DNA of 64,000 nt from Mycolicibacterium litorale (GCA_002007745.1 CP019882.1:3596001-3660000); one strand, 5' to 3'; counted from the first letter of the stretch, positions 55,321-64,000 are shown. Program-made: numbers and translations. The notes: generated by a model not told the origin, from the letters alone.

Positions 55321-57426
55321 TCACTCAGCCTTGATGAAGCCGTTCGCCTGGGCCAATTCCTCACTGGCGAACCAGACTTCGGGCACCGTGTGGTCGTAGA
55401 GCGCCGATTCGGGCGTGTAGTACAAGCCGGAATGGGTGTTGGCCTTGACCACGTATCCCTCCGGCGCCTGATACGGGTCCGCCAGCGGTAGGTGAATAGC
55501 CGGTCGGCCCGGGCTCTGCACATCGGAATGAAGTTCCTCAGCGGGCTCGGCGTCCGATTCGACCGGGAACTCCTCCTCCACGACGTCGGCGGTCACGTCT
55601 TCGGATTCCGGTGGGGGCTCGGCGGCGGCGCGGCGGCGCCGGGGCGCCCCGAGCTCACCCAGATTGAGCTTCCACATCGCCTGCGACTCTTCGAGATTCA
55701 CCACCGCGTGCCGGCCGGTGTCGGTGACCTCGTCGTCGGTGTCCTCGTCGTCGGTGTAGCTGTCGTCGAGTTCTTCGATCTCGGCGTACTCGTGCTCGAC
55801 GGGCACCTCGTGTGGGTCGGGCTCCGCGGGCACCCGGGTGGGAGTGGTGTCGATGGCATCCTGATCGCCGTCGAACACATCCTCCGGTGTTGGCATCGCC
55901 TGGTCTTCGGAGTCCGGCGCCGACCAGCTGAAGCCTGCCGAGTGCGGAATCTCGACCCGACCGCCGTCGGGGTAGGTCGAGTAGCGCGATGCGGCCGGAT
56001 CGCTGGCGGTTTCCGTCGGCCAGTGCTCGTCGTCGTAGTCCGAGTCCTCGAAATCGTCGTCGAACTCGACCTCGTCGGCCCCCCGGCGCCGCTGCAGCCG
56101 GATTAGTGCCAATGCGATCACTGCAATGAGCAACACGGCCGGGATGATGATCAGCAACCACCACCAATGCCAGGTGAAGCCCGCGGCGGACTTCGGACTT
56201 GCCGATGGTGTCTGCGGTGCGGTGGCATTGGGCACCTCAACGCCCGCCAGTGACCCGGCCAGCTCCGGCGGCTTGGTGGTGAACGTGTTCGTGGCCTTGT
56301 TCCACGAAATCTCACCGCCGCTGAACTTCTGGGTCACCACGTCGCCGTCGACGGTCTGCTCGCCGGTCGGCACTCCGAGCTGGCCGGTCGCACCGCCCAG
56401 CTTGGCCCACGCGACGTTGATCGCGCCGCGTACCACGATCGCCCCGTTGTCGGGTGTCCAGAAGATCACCGGCTTGTCCGGGGCGCTGAACGAGCTGACG
56501 CGACTGTTGGGCGCGCCACCATCGGCTTCGGTGCCGGTCGGCAGGCCCAGGTCGCCCGTCGGCCCGCCGAGGGAGTCGTATTTCGCCAGAATGGCACCGG
56601 TCACTGCGTGCGCCCCGGTCGCGGGCGAATAGAACACTTTGCCACCGGCGTAGTCCTGTGCCGCGCCGTCGCTGCCGACCGGATACTGGGCTCCTTGACG
56701 GGCACCGAGCGGTCCGGCGAGGCCGCCGGCGGCGCGCCAGGCTTCGTTGATCGCGGAGGTCGCGTCGCTCGGGACCTCGACACCGGCCAGGTCGTTGGCC
56801 AGCTCCGGTGGCACCGTCGAGAACGTCTTGGCGGTGTTGTTGTAGGAGATCTCGCCGCCGGTGAACTTCTGGTTCACCACGTCGCCGTCGTAGGTTTCGT
56901 CGCCGGTGGGCACGCCCATCGTGCCGGCCGAACCGCCCAGCTTGTCCCAGGCGGCGTTGATGGCGCCGCGGACCACCCAGGCTCCGGTGTCGGGGGTCCA
57001 GAAGATGGCCGGCTTGTCGCTGGCACTGAATGTGCTCACCTGGCTGTTCGGGCCGACCAAGCCGGGCACTTCGTCGATCGTGGGGAACCCGAGATCGCTG
57101 TCGGCCGGGCCTCCGAGGGCCTGGTACTTGTCCAGGATCGCGCCGAAGATCAGGTGCGCCCCGGTGGCGGGGGTGAAGAAGATCTTGCCGCCGGTGAAGT
57201 TCTGGCCGAACCCGTCACCGACGGGGTAGACGTCGCCGTCCTTGCTGCCCACCGGTGAGCCGTCGCCACCGGCGGCCTGCCACGCCTGGTCGATCGCATC
57301 ACTCGCATCGCTTTCCGGCGTCGCGACCGCCACCGGCGCCCACAACACCGCCACCGCAGCCGTCGCGAGGACGCCGAGCGCCATCCGCCCGACGCCTCTG
57401 TTGAGACGACTTCCAAGCCAGGTCAT
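55321..57426 (-). CDS. LGFP-repeat surface protein with C-terminal sunset domain (Rv2721c-like)
   Basis: This 701-residue envelope protein has a signal peptide (MALGVLATAAVAVLWAPVAV, cleavage near AVATPES), then two tandem modules of about 180 residues built from LGFP repeats (SDLGFPTIDEVPG, GTMGVPTGDE, GDLGLPTGTE, GQLGVPTGEQ, each with a (F/W)TPxTGA-type unit). A membrane segment (WWWLLIIIPAVLLIAVIALA, about 425-445) separates this from a long acidic cytosolic or unstructured tail, ending in a sunset domain (EGYVVKANTHSGLYYTPES, VWFASEELAQANGFIKAE). LGFP repeats are thought to bind the mycolate/arabinogalactan wall. Sidedness is inferred. Confidence 0.87.
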   Translation of the reverse strand: MTWLGSRLNRGVGRMALGVLATAAVAVLWAPVAVATPESDASDAIDQAWQAAGGDGSPVGSKDGDVYPVGDGFGQNFTGGKIFFTPATGAHLIFGAILDKYQALGGPADSDLGFPTIDEVPGLVGPNSQVSTFSASDKPAIFWTPDTGAWVVRGAINAAWDKLGGSAGTMGVPTGDETYDGDVVNQKFTGGEISYNNTAKTFSTVPPELANDLAGVEVPSDATSAINEAWRAAGGLAGPLGARQGAQYPVGSDGAAQDYAGGKVFYSPATGAHAVTGAILAKYDSLGGPTGDLGLPTGTEADGGAPNSRVSSFSAPDKPVIFWTPDNGAIVVRGAINVAWAKLGGATGQLGVPTGEQTVDGDVVTQKFSGGEISWNKATNTFTTKPPELAGSLAGVEVPNATAPQTPSASPKSAAGFTWHWWWLLIIIPAVLLIAVIALALIRLQRRRGADEVEFDDDFEDSDYDDEHWPTETASDPAASRYSTYPDGGRVEIPHSAGFSWSAPDSEDQAMPTPEDVFDGDQDAIDTTPTRVPAEPDPHEVPVEHEYAEIEELDDSYTDDEDTDDEVTDTGRHAVVNLEESQAMWKLNLGELGAPRRRRAAAEPPPESEDVTADVVEEEFPVESDAEPAEELHSDVQSPGRPAIHLPLADPYQAPEGYVVKANTHSGLYYTPESALYDHTVPEVWFASEELAQANGFIKAE

Positions 57427-57642
57427 GCATTCTCCCCGTGGTTGCGGTCAAGATGCCTCTTCTTATCCTCCGGGTCAACTGTGCGTCAGCAGTCCGCGAC
57501 ACGCGGCGATATCCGAGATAAGACACGCCGATGACGGCGCAAAGCACCCGAAAAGTCGAGCACAGGCATCGGTGGTGGATGCCACGGACCCCCACCACAC
57601 GGGTGGCGGAGATTAAAACCGCAGTTCAGAGCCGATGGCTCA

Positions 57643-57661
57643 GGCCCGCCAAGGGCGGGCC
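57643..57661 (-). terminator. Hairpin directly downstream of fadE20
   Basis: GGCCCGCC and GGCGGGCC form an 8-bp GC-only stem with a 3-nt loop, 3-21 nt past the fadE20 stop on the minus strand. There is no U-tract, which is common for mycobacterial terminators. Confidence 0.55.
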
Positions 57662-57663
57662 AG

Positions 57664-58824
57664 CTAGACGCCCAGGCTGCGGCCGATGATCTCCTTCATG
57701 ATCTCCGTCGTCCCGCCGTAGATGGTCTGCACACGGGCGTCCAGGAAGGCACGGGCGACGTTGTACTCACGCATGTAGCCGTACCCGCCGTGCAACTGCA
57801 GGCACCGGTCCACGAGCCGCACCTGCGCCTCGGTGGAGTACCACTTGGCCATCGCGGCCTGCTCGGCGGTGAGCTTGTCCTCCAGGTGCAGGCGGATGAA
57901 CTCGTCGACCATGATCCGGTTGACGGTCGCCTCGGTGGCCAGTTCAGCCAGCACGAAGCGGCTGTTCTGGAACGAGCCGATCGGCTTGCCGAAAGCCTTG
58001 CGCTCCTTGGTGTACTGGATGGTCTCCTCCAGCACCGCCTCCATCGCGGCCATCGCCATGATGGCGATCGAGATGCGCTCCTGCGGCAGGTTCTGCATCA
58101 GGTAGATGAAGCCCTGCCCTTCCTCACCGAGCAGGTTCTCCACCGGCACCTTGACGTCGGTGAACGACAGTTCGGCGGTGTCCTGGGCGTCCAACCCGAT
58201 CTTGTCCAGATGGCGGCCGCGTTCGAAGCCCTCCATGTCGCGCTCGACGACCAGCAGCGAGAAGCCCAGCGCGCCCTTGTCGGGATCGGTCTGCGCGACC
58301 ACGATCACCAGGTCGGAGTTGATGCCGTTGGTGATGAACGTCTTCGAACCGTTGAGAATGTAGTGGTCACCCTGCTTGACCGCGCGGGTCTTGATGCCCT
58401 GCAGATCGCTACCGGTGCCGGGCTCGGTCATGGCGATGGCGGTGATCAGCTCGCCGGTGCAGAATTTCGGCAGCCAGCGCTGCTTCTGCTCCTCGTTGGC
58501 CAGCCGCAGCAGGTACGGCGCGACGACGTCGTTGTGCAGTGAGAAGCCCAGTCCGCTGAACCGGCCCGCCACCGTCTCCTCCACGAGGATGGTGTTGTAG
58601 CGGAAGTCGGCGTTGCCGCCACCGCCGTATTCCTCCGGCACTGCCATCCCGAGGAAACCTTGTTTGCCTGCCTCGAGCCAGACGCCGCGATCGACGATCT
58701 TGTCCTTCTCCCACTGGTCGTGGTAGGGCGCCACATGCCGCTCGAGGAACGCGCGGTAGGACTCGCGGAACAGCTCGTGCTCCGGCTCGAACAAGGTCCG
58801 CTCGTACTTGATGGCACTGCCCAT
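57664..58824 (-). CDS. fadE20: Acyl-CoA dehydrogenase FadE20
   Basis: This 386-residue flavoprotein catalyses the first step of fatty acyl-CoA beta-oxidation. Family segments are AVPEEYGGGGNADFRYN, TAIAMTEPGTGSDLQGIKT, FITNGINSDLVIVVAQTD, ERKAFGKPIGSFQNSRF, and LQLHGGYGYMREYNVARAF, with catalytic Glu expected in IYGGTTEIMKEIIGRSLG. ATG 58824 (MGSAIKYERTLFEPEHELF) has GGAGGGG upstream; the longer frame is antisense. A TetR-type palindrome lies in front of it. Chain-length specificity is unknown. Confidence 0.92.
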   Translation of the reverse strand: MGSAIKYERTLFEPEHELFRESYRAFLERHVAPYHDQWEKDKIVDRGVWLEAGKQGFLGMAVPEEYGGGGNADFRYNTILVEETVAGRFSGLGFSLHNDVVAPYLLRLANEEQKQRWLPKFCTGELITAIAMTEPGTGSDLQGIKTRAVKQGDHYILNGSKTFITNGINSDLVIVVAQTDPDKGALGFSLLVVERDMEGFERGRHLDKIGLDAQDTAELSFTDVKVPVENLLGEEGQGFIYLMQNLPQERISIAIMAMAAMEAVLEETIQYTKERKAFGKPIGSFQNSRFVLAELATEATVNRIMVDEFIRLHLEDKLTAEQAAMAKWYSTEAQVRLVDRCLQLHGGYGYMREYNVARAFLDARVQTIYGGTTEIMKEIIGRSLGV

Positions 58825-58870
58825 GAATAGCCCCTCCAGGAGTCGCTGCGCGTTCTTGCGACGAGGATAG

Positions 58871-58888
58871 ACCAACCGGATGGTTGGT
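58871..58888. promoter_or_regulatory. TetR-type operator between fadE20 and the molybdoenzyme gene
   Basis: ACCAACC-GGAT-GGTTGGT is a perfect 7-bp inverted repeat, and overlapping GACCAACC (58870-58877) with GGTTGGTC (58886-58893) gives a second, wider one. The form ACCNN...GGT is typical of TetR-family operators controlling acyl-CoA dehydrogenase genes. It lies 47 bp before fadE20 and 40 bp before the molybdoenzyme start, just upstream of the latter's -10. Confidence 0.6.
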
Positions 58889-58915
58889 TGGTCTCGGGGT
58901 CCCGCGACCTGGGCA

Positions 58916-58921
58916 TAGACT
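58916..58921 (+). promoter_or_regulatory. -10 element of the molybdoenzyme promoter
   Basis: TAGACT ends 6 nt before ATG 58928, predicting a leaderless transcript. Confidence 0.45.
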
Positions 58922-58927
58922 CCGGCC

Positions 58928-61204
58928 ATGGGTCGCACCAGCCTCACCCACTGGGGTGCTTTCACTGCCGCTGTCGCAGGCGGCGAGATCACCGGGGTGA
59001 GCCCACTGGCCGGCGATGCTGACCCCTCTCCCCTGCTCGGCAACATCCCCGGATCGGTGCGCCACGAGTCCCGGATCAGCACCCCGGCGATCCGGGCCGG
59101 ATGGCTGCGCGACGGGCCGGGCCCCAGTACCGCCAGGGGCGCCGACGAGTTCGTGGCGGTGGGCTGGGACGAGCTCACCGAAACGCTCGCCGGCGAACTG
59201 CGCCGGGTGGTCGACACCTACGGCAACGAGGCCATCTACGGCGGTTCCTACGGCTGGGCCAGTGCGGGACGGTTCCATCACGCCCAGAGCCAGGTGCATC
59301 GCTTCCTGAAAATGCTTGGCGGATACACGTTTTCGCGCCACTCCTACAGCCTGGGCGCAACCGGGGTGATCATGCCGCGGGTGGTCGGGACCCACGACGA
59401 CCTGTTCAAACGCTCCACCGAATGGAATGTGATCGTCGAGCACACCGAGCTGTTGGTGTGCTTCGGTGGGGTCAACCTGAAGAACACCGGCATCAACCAC
59501 GGGGGCACCACCGGCCATCCGGCTCGCGATGCGCTGCGCCGGTTCCGGGACAAGGGCGGTCAGATCATCTCGATCAGCCCGCTGCGCAGCGATGTCGACG
59601 GTGACTGCCGGTGGCTTCCCGCGATACCGGGCACCGACGTGGCGATCATGTTGGCACTGGCCTACGTGCTGGCCACCGAGGACCTCGCCGATCGCGATTT
59701 TGTCGGCGCCTACTGCACCGGCTACGAGCGGTTCGAACGGTACCTGCTGGGCCTCGACGACGGTGAGCCGAAGTCGCCGCAGTGGGCGGCGCGGCTGTGC
59801 GGCCTGGATGCGGGCACGCTGACCGACCTAGCCCACCGGATGGCCGCCCAGCGCACCATCGTCACGGTCAGCTGGTCGCTGCAACGGCTGCGGTTCGGCG
59901 AGCAGGCCCCGTGGATGGGTCTGACATTGGCGGCGATGCTGGGCCAGATCGGGCTTCCGGGAGGAGGTTTCGGCCACGGCTACGGCTCGATGAACGAACC
60001 CGGCCTGCCGCCCCTGCGCGTTCGCCTGCCGTCCCTGCCGCAAGGCCACAACCCGGTGACCACGTTCATCCCGGTCGCGGCGGTCAGTGACATGCTCCTG
60101 CATCCCGGCGAGCAGTTCGCCTACAACGGCCGCACGCTGACCTACCCGGACATCCGCTGCGTGTACTGGGCCGGCGGCAACCCCTTCCACCATCATCAGA
60201 ACCTGCCGAGACTGCGCCGCGCGCTGGCCCGGGTGGACACCGTCGTGGTCCACGATCCGTACTGGACACCGATGGCCCGGCACGCCGACATCGTGGTCCC
60301 GTCCACCACGGCGTTCGAACGCGATGACTACTCCGGGTCACGAAATGATCCGCTGCTCGTCGCGATGCCGGCACTGACCGCGCCCTATGCCGAGTCTCGC
60401 GACGACTACACCACGTTCGCCGCGCTGGCCGAAAAGCTCGGGTTCGGCGAGCGGTTCACCCAAGGACGCGACGCCCGGCAGTGGTTGGCGCACATGTACG
60501 ACGCGTGGTCGGCCGAAATCGACTTCGCCGTCCCGGATTTCGAGCAATTCTGGGCTGACGGATTCGTGCGCCTCCCGGTCGAGGCGGGCCTGACCCTGCT
60601 GGCCGACTTCCGGGCCGATCCGCGTGCGCATCCGCTCGCCACCCCGAGCGGCAGGATCGAGATCTTCTCCAGCGAGATCGACGGATTCGGATACCCCGAC
60701 TGTGCGGGTCACCCCCGCTGGTACGAGCCCCTCGAATGGCTGGGCGGCGAACGCGCCGAGCGGTTCCCGCTGCACCTGATCGCCAACCAGCCCGCCACCC
60801 GACTACACAGCCAGCTCGACGGCGGCGCGGTCAGCCAGGGAGCGAAAGTACAAGGCCGCGAACCGATCCGGATACACCCCAGTGATGCCGCGGCACGCGG
60901 GTTATCCGACGGCGAGGTGGTGCGGGTGTTCAACGACCGCGGGTCATGTCTGGCCGGCGTGGTGGTCGACGAGGCTCTGCGACCCCGGGTGGTGCAGTTG
61001 CCGACCGGCGCGTGGTACGACCCGCTGGACCCGTCGGACCCGGACTCGCTGTGCGTGCACGGCAACCCCAACGTGCTGACCGACGACGCCGGGACCTCGT
61101 CGCTCGCCCGCGGCTGCACCGGCGCGGCTGTGCTGGTGCAGGTCGAGAGATTCACCGAGCCGCTGCCGCCGGTGCGCGCTCACCAGCCGCCGGTCATCCG
61201 ATGA
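58928..61204 (+). CDS. Molybdopterin oxidoreductase, BisC/TorA-type S- or N-oxide reductase
   Basis: This 758-residue protein belongs to the DMSO-reductase family, the branch of biotin sulfoxide and trimethylamine N-oxide reductases. It lacks an N-terminal Fe-S Cys cluster and a Tat signal, so it is probably cytosolic like BisC. The molybdenum-ligand Ser is expected in YGWASAGRFHHAQSQVHRFL. Further family segments are HSYSLGATGVIMPRV, GGVNLKNTGINHGG, MTLAAMLGQIGLPGGGFGHG-like (GLTLAAMLGQIGLPGGGFGHG in pieces), VHDPYWTPMARHADIVVPST and the C-terminal molydopterin-binding LIANQPATRLHSQLDGGAVS. The next gene overlaps by 4 bp. The physiological substrate is unknown. Confidence 0.87.
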   Translation: MGRTSLTHWGAFTAAVAGGEITGVSPLAGDADPSPLLGNIPGSVRHESRISTPAIRAGWLRDGPGPSTARGADEFVAVGWDELTETLAGELRRVVDTYGNEAIYGGSYGWASAGRFHHAQSQVHRFLKMLGGYTFSRHSYSLGATGVIMPRVVGTHDDLFKRSTEWNVIVEHTELLVCFGGVNLKNTGINHGGTTGHPARDALRRFRDKGGQIISISPLRSDVDGDCRWLPAIPGTDVAIMLALAYVLATEDLADRDFVGAYCTGYERFERYLLGLDDGEPKSPQWAARLCGLDAGTLTDLAHRMAAQRTIVTVSWSLQRLRFGEQAPWMGLTLAAMLGQIGLPGGGFGHGYGSMNEPGLPPLRVRLPSLPQGHNPVTTFIPVAAVSDMLLHPGEQFAYNGRTLTYPDIRCVYWAGGNPFHHHQNLPRLRRALARVDTVVVHDPYWTPMARHADIVVPSTTAFERDDYSGSRNDPLLVAMPALTAPYAESRDDYTTFAALAEKLGFGERFTQGRDARQWLAHMYDAWSAEIDFAVPDFEQFWADGFVRLPVEAGLTLLADFRADPRAHPLATPSGRIEIFSSEIDGFGYPDCAGHPRWYEPLEWLGGERAERFPLHLIANQPATRLHSQLDGGAVSQGAKVQGREPIRIHPSDAAARGLSDGEVVRVFNDRGSCLAGVVVDEALRPRVVQLPTGAWYDPLDPSDPDSLCVHGNPNVLTDDAGTSSLARGCTGAAVLVQVERFTEPLPPVRAHQPPVIR

Positions 61205-61704
61205 CCGAGAAGATCACCGTGATCGAGCGCGACGTACTGATCTCGTTCGGTTTCGAGGATATGAACCGCTACCACGGCGGCGGATCGCCGGCCGGTGTGG
61301 CGACCGCCTTCAAGGTGTTGCAACGCGCCTTCGCGGTACTGTCCCCCGACGCTGCGCCGCCCCGGCGCTCGGTGACGATCAGGACGGCGTTTCGCGGCCC
61401 CGGCGCCCGCGACGGGTTCGAGGCGGTCACCCGCGCGGTCACCGACGACCGCTTCACCCTCGACCGCACGCTGGTGCGCACCGATCTGGGCCGGCTGCGC
61501 GAGGACTTCGTCTTCGAAGTCGGCATCGACGCCAATACCGTCGCGATGACACTGCGAGAAGGCTTTGTCACCGCGGCGTTCATCGACCTGGCGCGCACGC
61601 CCGACCGTACCGCCGAGCAGGAGCGGCGCCTAGACGTGCTCAAAGCGCAACTGGCCCAACGCCTGCTGGCCGCGCCCGCCGACGAGGTCTACCAGCTCGG
61701 CTGA
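61201..61704 (+). CDS. Uncharacterised protein translationally coupled to the molybdoenzyme
   Basis: This 167-residue cytosolic protein begins at ATG 61201, overlapping the molybdoenzyme stop (ATGA). I do not recognise it firmly. The layout ISFGFEDMNRYHGGGSPAGV, ATAFKVLQRAFAVL then RDGFEAVTRAVTDDRFTLDR is reminiscent of FmdE (formylmethanofuran dehydrogenase operon) proteins, with a HGGGSPAGVA in place of HGHxCPG, but it has no Cys, so metal binding as in FmdE is unlikely. Co-translation suggests a role in maturation or electron supply of the neighbouring molybdenum enzyme. Its end overlaps manA by 16 bp. Confidence 0.75.
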   Translation: MTEKITVIERDVLISFGFEDMNRYHGGGSPAGVATAFKVLQRAFAVLSPDAAPPRRSVTIRTAFRGPGARDGFEAVTRAVTDDRFTLDRTLVRTDLGRLREDFVFEVGIDANTVAMTLREGFVTAAFIDLARTPDRTAEQERRLDVLKAQLAQRLLAAPADEVYQLG

Positions 61705-62839
61705 CCGTTCACCGGGGTTCCGGCCAGGAAGAGCACGCCGTCGCCCGCGACGGCGCTAGACGTTCGGGCTGGAACGAACGCAGCCTGTCCCGGCCCGAGG
61801 GCGACATCGTCGATGCTGACTTCGCCCTGCACACAGAGCGCGATCACGGGCCCCTCGTCGCAGATCACGCCTCGGCCTTCGACGACCAGTCTGGTGAGAT
61901 GGAAATCGGGCACGGGTACATCGATCCGCGCGGTCTGCACGGACCATCGCGGCTGTGCCAACTCGGTGAACTCCGCGATGCGGAGCAGTTCGGGCACATC
62001 GACATGCTTGGCCGTCAAGCCGCACCGCAATACGTTGTCGCTGTTGGCCATGATTTCGACGGCGGTGCCACGCAGGTACGCATGTACGGTTCCAGCGTCG
62101 AGGTAGACACACTCACCGGGTGACAGATGCACGTAGTTGAGAAGCACCGTGAGCAACACACCGACGTCGCAACCGTGGTCGCGATATGCCAGCCGGGCAG
62201 CCAGAAGGGGGCCGTCGGTCGCGCGCGCCGCCCGACGCGCAAGCGCCTCGACAGCCGCCCAGGGCTCCGGATGGGTCAGCACGGCGGTGAACGCGGCACG
62301 AATCGGTTCGGGCTGGGCCAGGGCATCTTCGATAAAAGTGAGCTCAGGCAGCGCCAATTCGGCGAGAAGCGCTCGCGATTGGGCCACCGGCTGGAATCCG
62401 CACATCGCGTCGAAGGGTGTGAGAGCGAAGAGCAGCTCGGGCTTGTGGTTGGGGTCGCGGTAGTTGCGTCCCGGTGCGCTCCTGGGTATTCCCGCAGCCT
62501 CCTCCGCGGCGAAACCGGCGTCGGCCTGTTGGCGGGTCGGGTGCACCTGGATCGACAAAGCCTTGTCGGCGGCGAGGATTTTCAGCAGAAACGGAAGCCG
62601 CCCCCGAACCGCCCGGCGACGGACGGCCCGAGGGCGGCTTGGGGGTCACGGGCCAGCAGCTGGTCAAGCGCTATCCCGTGCGAGGGGACCGGGCTCGGCG
62701 CCTCGGGATGCGCGCCGAACCAGATTTCGGCGACGCGCCGTCCGTCGCTCGGCCGACCCAGGAGTTCGGGTATGGCCGTGTGGGAACCCCAGTCGTAATG
62801 GCGTTGGACGCCTTCGACAGCCACGACTCGAGTCGCCAT
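61689..62839 (-). pseudogene. manA: Mannose-6-phosphate isomerase ManA, frameshifted
   Basis: Type I zinc isomerase interconverting mannose-6-phosphate and fructose-6-phosphate for GDP-mannose and glycan synthesis. From ATG 62839 the frame reads MATRVVAVEGVQRHYDWGSH, TAIPELLGRPSDGRRVAEIW, FGAHPEAPSPV, then fails at the five-C run 62601-62605. One more base gives GRLPFLLKILAADKALSIQV and the zinc site HPTRQQADAGFAAEEAAG in the frame that continues to 61689 through NHKPELLFALTPFDAMCGF, YLDAGTVHAYLRGTAVEIMA and the C-terminal cupin half. All domains are present, so an assembly error is likely. GTGAGGTG precedes the ATG. The M. tuberculosis manA is elsewhere as I recall. Confidence 0.85.
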
Positions 62840-63178
62840 GACACCTCACTCACATCGACCGGACGAGCAGCGACAAGCGGCGTTTCTTCTTCCGGCCCGG
62901 AGCTTCGTTGACCGGGATCCATCAGGACTTACGACTGCGCCCGCCCGCACGAGCCGTCAACGCGCGGCTGTAGTCGCCAACAGCATAAACGTCGCTGATC
63001 AATGTCTCGCGTCGACAATTCCGTCCGTGAGCAGAGCGGCCGACCAGCGAATTGCGCAGCGGCCACACCCGTCCGGAACCGTTGGGTCGATTGCGCTTGA
63101 TCACACCGGGGTGACGCGACGGCGTTCGACGTGGTGGCCGAAAGTTCCGGTACAGCACCGCTGTCCGGCTGACCGGCC
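62840..63178. other. Intergenic region between manA and hflX
   Basis: About 340 bp with no gene I can support. Short open frames exist on both strands (for example 62922-63158 on the minus strand) but are Arg-rich and show no recognisable motif, ribosome site or codon bias. It should contain the manA promoter near 62840-62900. No RNA gene or strong terminator was seen. Confidence 0.6.
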
Positions 63179-64000
63179 CTAGGCCGTCACGTATTGGCGC
63201 AAGCCGGCGGCAAGTGCAGCGGGGACCCGGGCTTTGAGCCGGGTTCCGGCCTCGGTGTGTTCGGTGGCGTCGACATGGCCGTCGTTGTGCAGCCGGGCCA
63301 CCAAATCGCCCCGGTCGTAGGGAATCGTCACGTCGACGGTGACCTCCCGGGGCTCGACGAGTTCACTGAGCCGGGTGCGCAGGCGGTCGATGCCTTCCCC
63401 GGTGCGCGCCGAGACGAACACCGCCCCGGACAGGGCGCGGCGCAGCTGCGCCAGCGTGAGCTCATCGGCGGCATCGATCTTGTTGACTACCAACAACTCC
63501 GGGGCCGGCGGTGCGTGGTGGTCGTTCTGCACCTCGCGGAGGACCTCGCGGACCGCCTCGATCTGGGCCATCGGGTTGGAGTCGGATCCGTCGACCACGT
63601 GCACCAGCAGGTCGGCGTCGACGACCTCTTCCAGGGTGGACCGGAACGCCTCCACCAGCTGGGTCGGCAGGTGCCGGACGAATCCGACGGTGTCGGTCAG
63701 GACGAACTGACGGCCGTCGTCGAATTCCCCACGGCGCGTTGTGGGTTCGAGGGTGGCGAACAGCGCGTTCTGGACCAGCACACCGGCACCGGTCAGCGCG
63801 TTGAGCAGGCTGGACTTACCCGCGTTGGTGTAGCCGACGATCGCGATCGACGGCACGTCGCTGTGCAGCCGGCGGCTGCGCTGGGTGTCACGGACCTGCT
63901 TCATGTCCTTGATCTCCCGGCGCAGCTTGGACATCCGCTCCCGGATCCGGCGCCGGTCGGTCTCGATCTTGGTCTCACCCGGGCCACGGGTTCCGACACC
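63179..64000 (-). CDS. hflX: GTPase HflX, 3' part (5' end beyond the window)
   Basis: The last 273 residues of this ribosome-associated GTPase are present, entering from the right edge in frame as GVGTRGPGETKIETDRRRIR, a highly conserved HflX segment. The G domain shows G1 AIVGYTNAGKSSLLNAL, G2 region TLEPTTR, G3 LTDTVGFVRHLP and G4 LLVVNKIDAAD, followed by the C-terminal domain (VTIPYDRGDLVARLHNDGHV). HflX splits stalled ribosomes under stress; in mycobacteria it affects macrolide tolerance. Stop TAG at 63179. Confidence 0.94.
   Translation of the reverse strand, partial: GVGTRGPGETKIETDRRRIRERMSKLRREIKDMKQVRDTQRSRRLHSDVPSIAIVGYTNAGKSSLLNALTGAGVLVQNALFATLEPTTRRGEFDDGRQFVLTDTVGFVRHLPTQLVEAFRSTLEEVVDADLLVHVVDGSDSNPMAQIEAVREVLREVQNDHHAPPAPELLVVNKIDAADELTLAQLRRALSGAVFVSARTGEGIDRLRTRLSELVEPREVTVDVTIPYDRGDLVARLHNDGHVDATEHTEAGTRLKARVPAALAAGLRQYVTA

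Noticed and set aside
62922..63158. A 78-residue minus-strand open frame between manA and hflX as a small gene.
   Set aside because: Arg-rich with no ribosome site, motif or mycobacterial codon bias.

Overview
The window is high-GC actinobacterial DNA from a mycobacterium, most likely a rapid grower (Mycolicibacterium-like). From memory, its gene order follows Mycobacterium tuberculosis Rv2670c to Rv2725c: zapE, ribD-like, aftC, msrB, hemQ-hemG-hemE, rnd, dxs, ceoBC, dut, cei, suhB, ppgK, sigA, sigB, ideR, sthA, nrdR, chiZ-like, lexA, fadE20, hflX. No RNA gene, IS element, phage or CRISPR array was seen.

Layout. 1-3254: the 3' part of a large hybrid kinase / response regulator / SpoIIE phosphatase / RsbW-like kinase, broken by a frameshift, followed by a STAS anti-anti-sigma gene. 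3265-8486: zapE, a reductase, a hydrolase-fold lipoprotein, the arabinofuranosyltransferase aftC and msrB. 8446-18072: four tandem membrane GGDEF-EAL (cyclic di-GMP) genes where M. tuberculosis has a single unrelated gene. 18180-21345: the end of coproporphyrin-dependent haem synthesis. 21449-29859: DUF3000, RNase D, dxs, nhaA, an RNA methyltransferase and a KimA-type potassium permease. 29993-36844: ceoBC potassium regulators, an exporter, small conserved actinobacterial genes and dut. 37015-46818: envelope gene cei, an inositol phosphatase, polyphosphate glucokinase, sigA, a TetR regulator, sigB and ideR. 46829-57426: sthA, a secreted protease, PAC2, hydrolases, nrdR, the SOS pair chiZ-like/lexA, and a large LGFP-repeat surface protein. 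57664-64000: fadE20, a molybdenum-enzyme pair, manA and the 3' part of hflX.

The most interesting region is the four-gene GGDEF-EAL array. All four proteins keep the GGDEF site, the RxxD inhibitory site and the EAL catalytic motifs. The promoter in front of the first-transcribed gene carries CGAAC-N4-GTTCG, the core of the mycobacterial LexA box, directly against a TAAAAT -10, which suggests an SOS link to cyclic di-GMP metabolism.

Four genes (the kinase/phosphatase, an OB-fold gene, dut and manA) are each broken by one missing base in a G/C run. Because dut and the OB-fold gene are strongly conserved, sequencing or assembly error is more likely than real decay. At least eleven genes show a TANNNT -10 element 6-8 nt before the start codon, which points to leaderless transcripts and helped choose starts.
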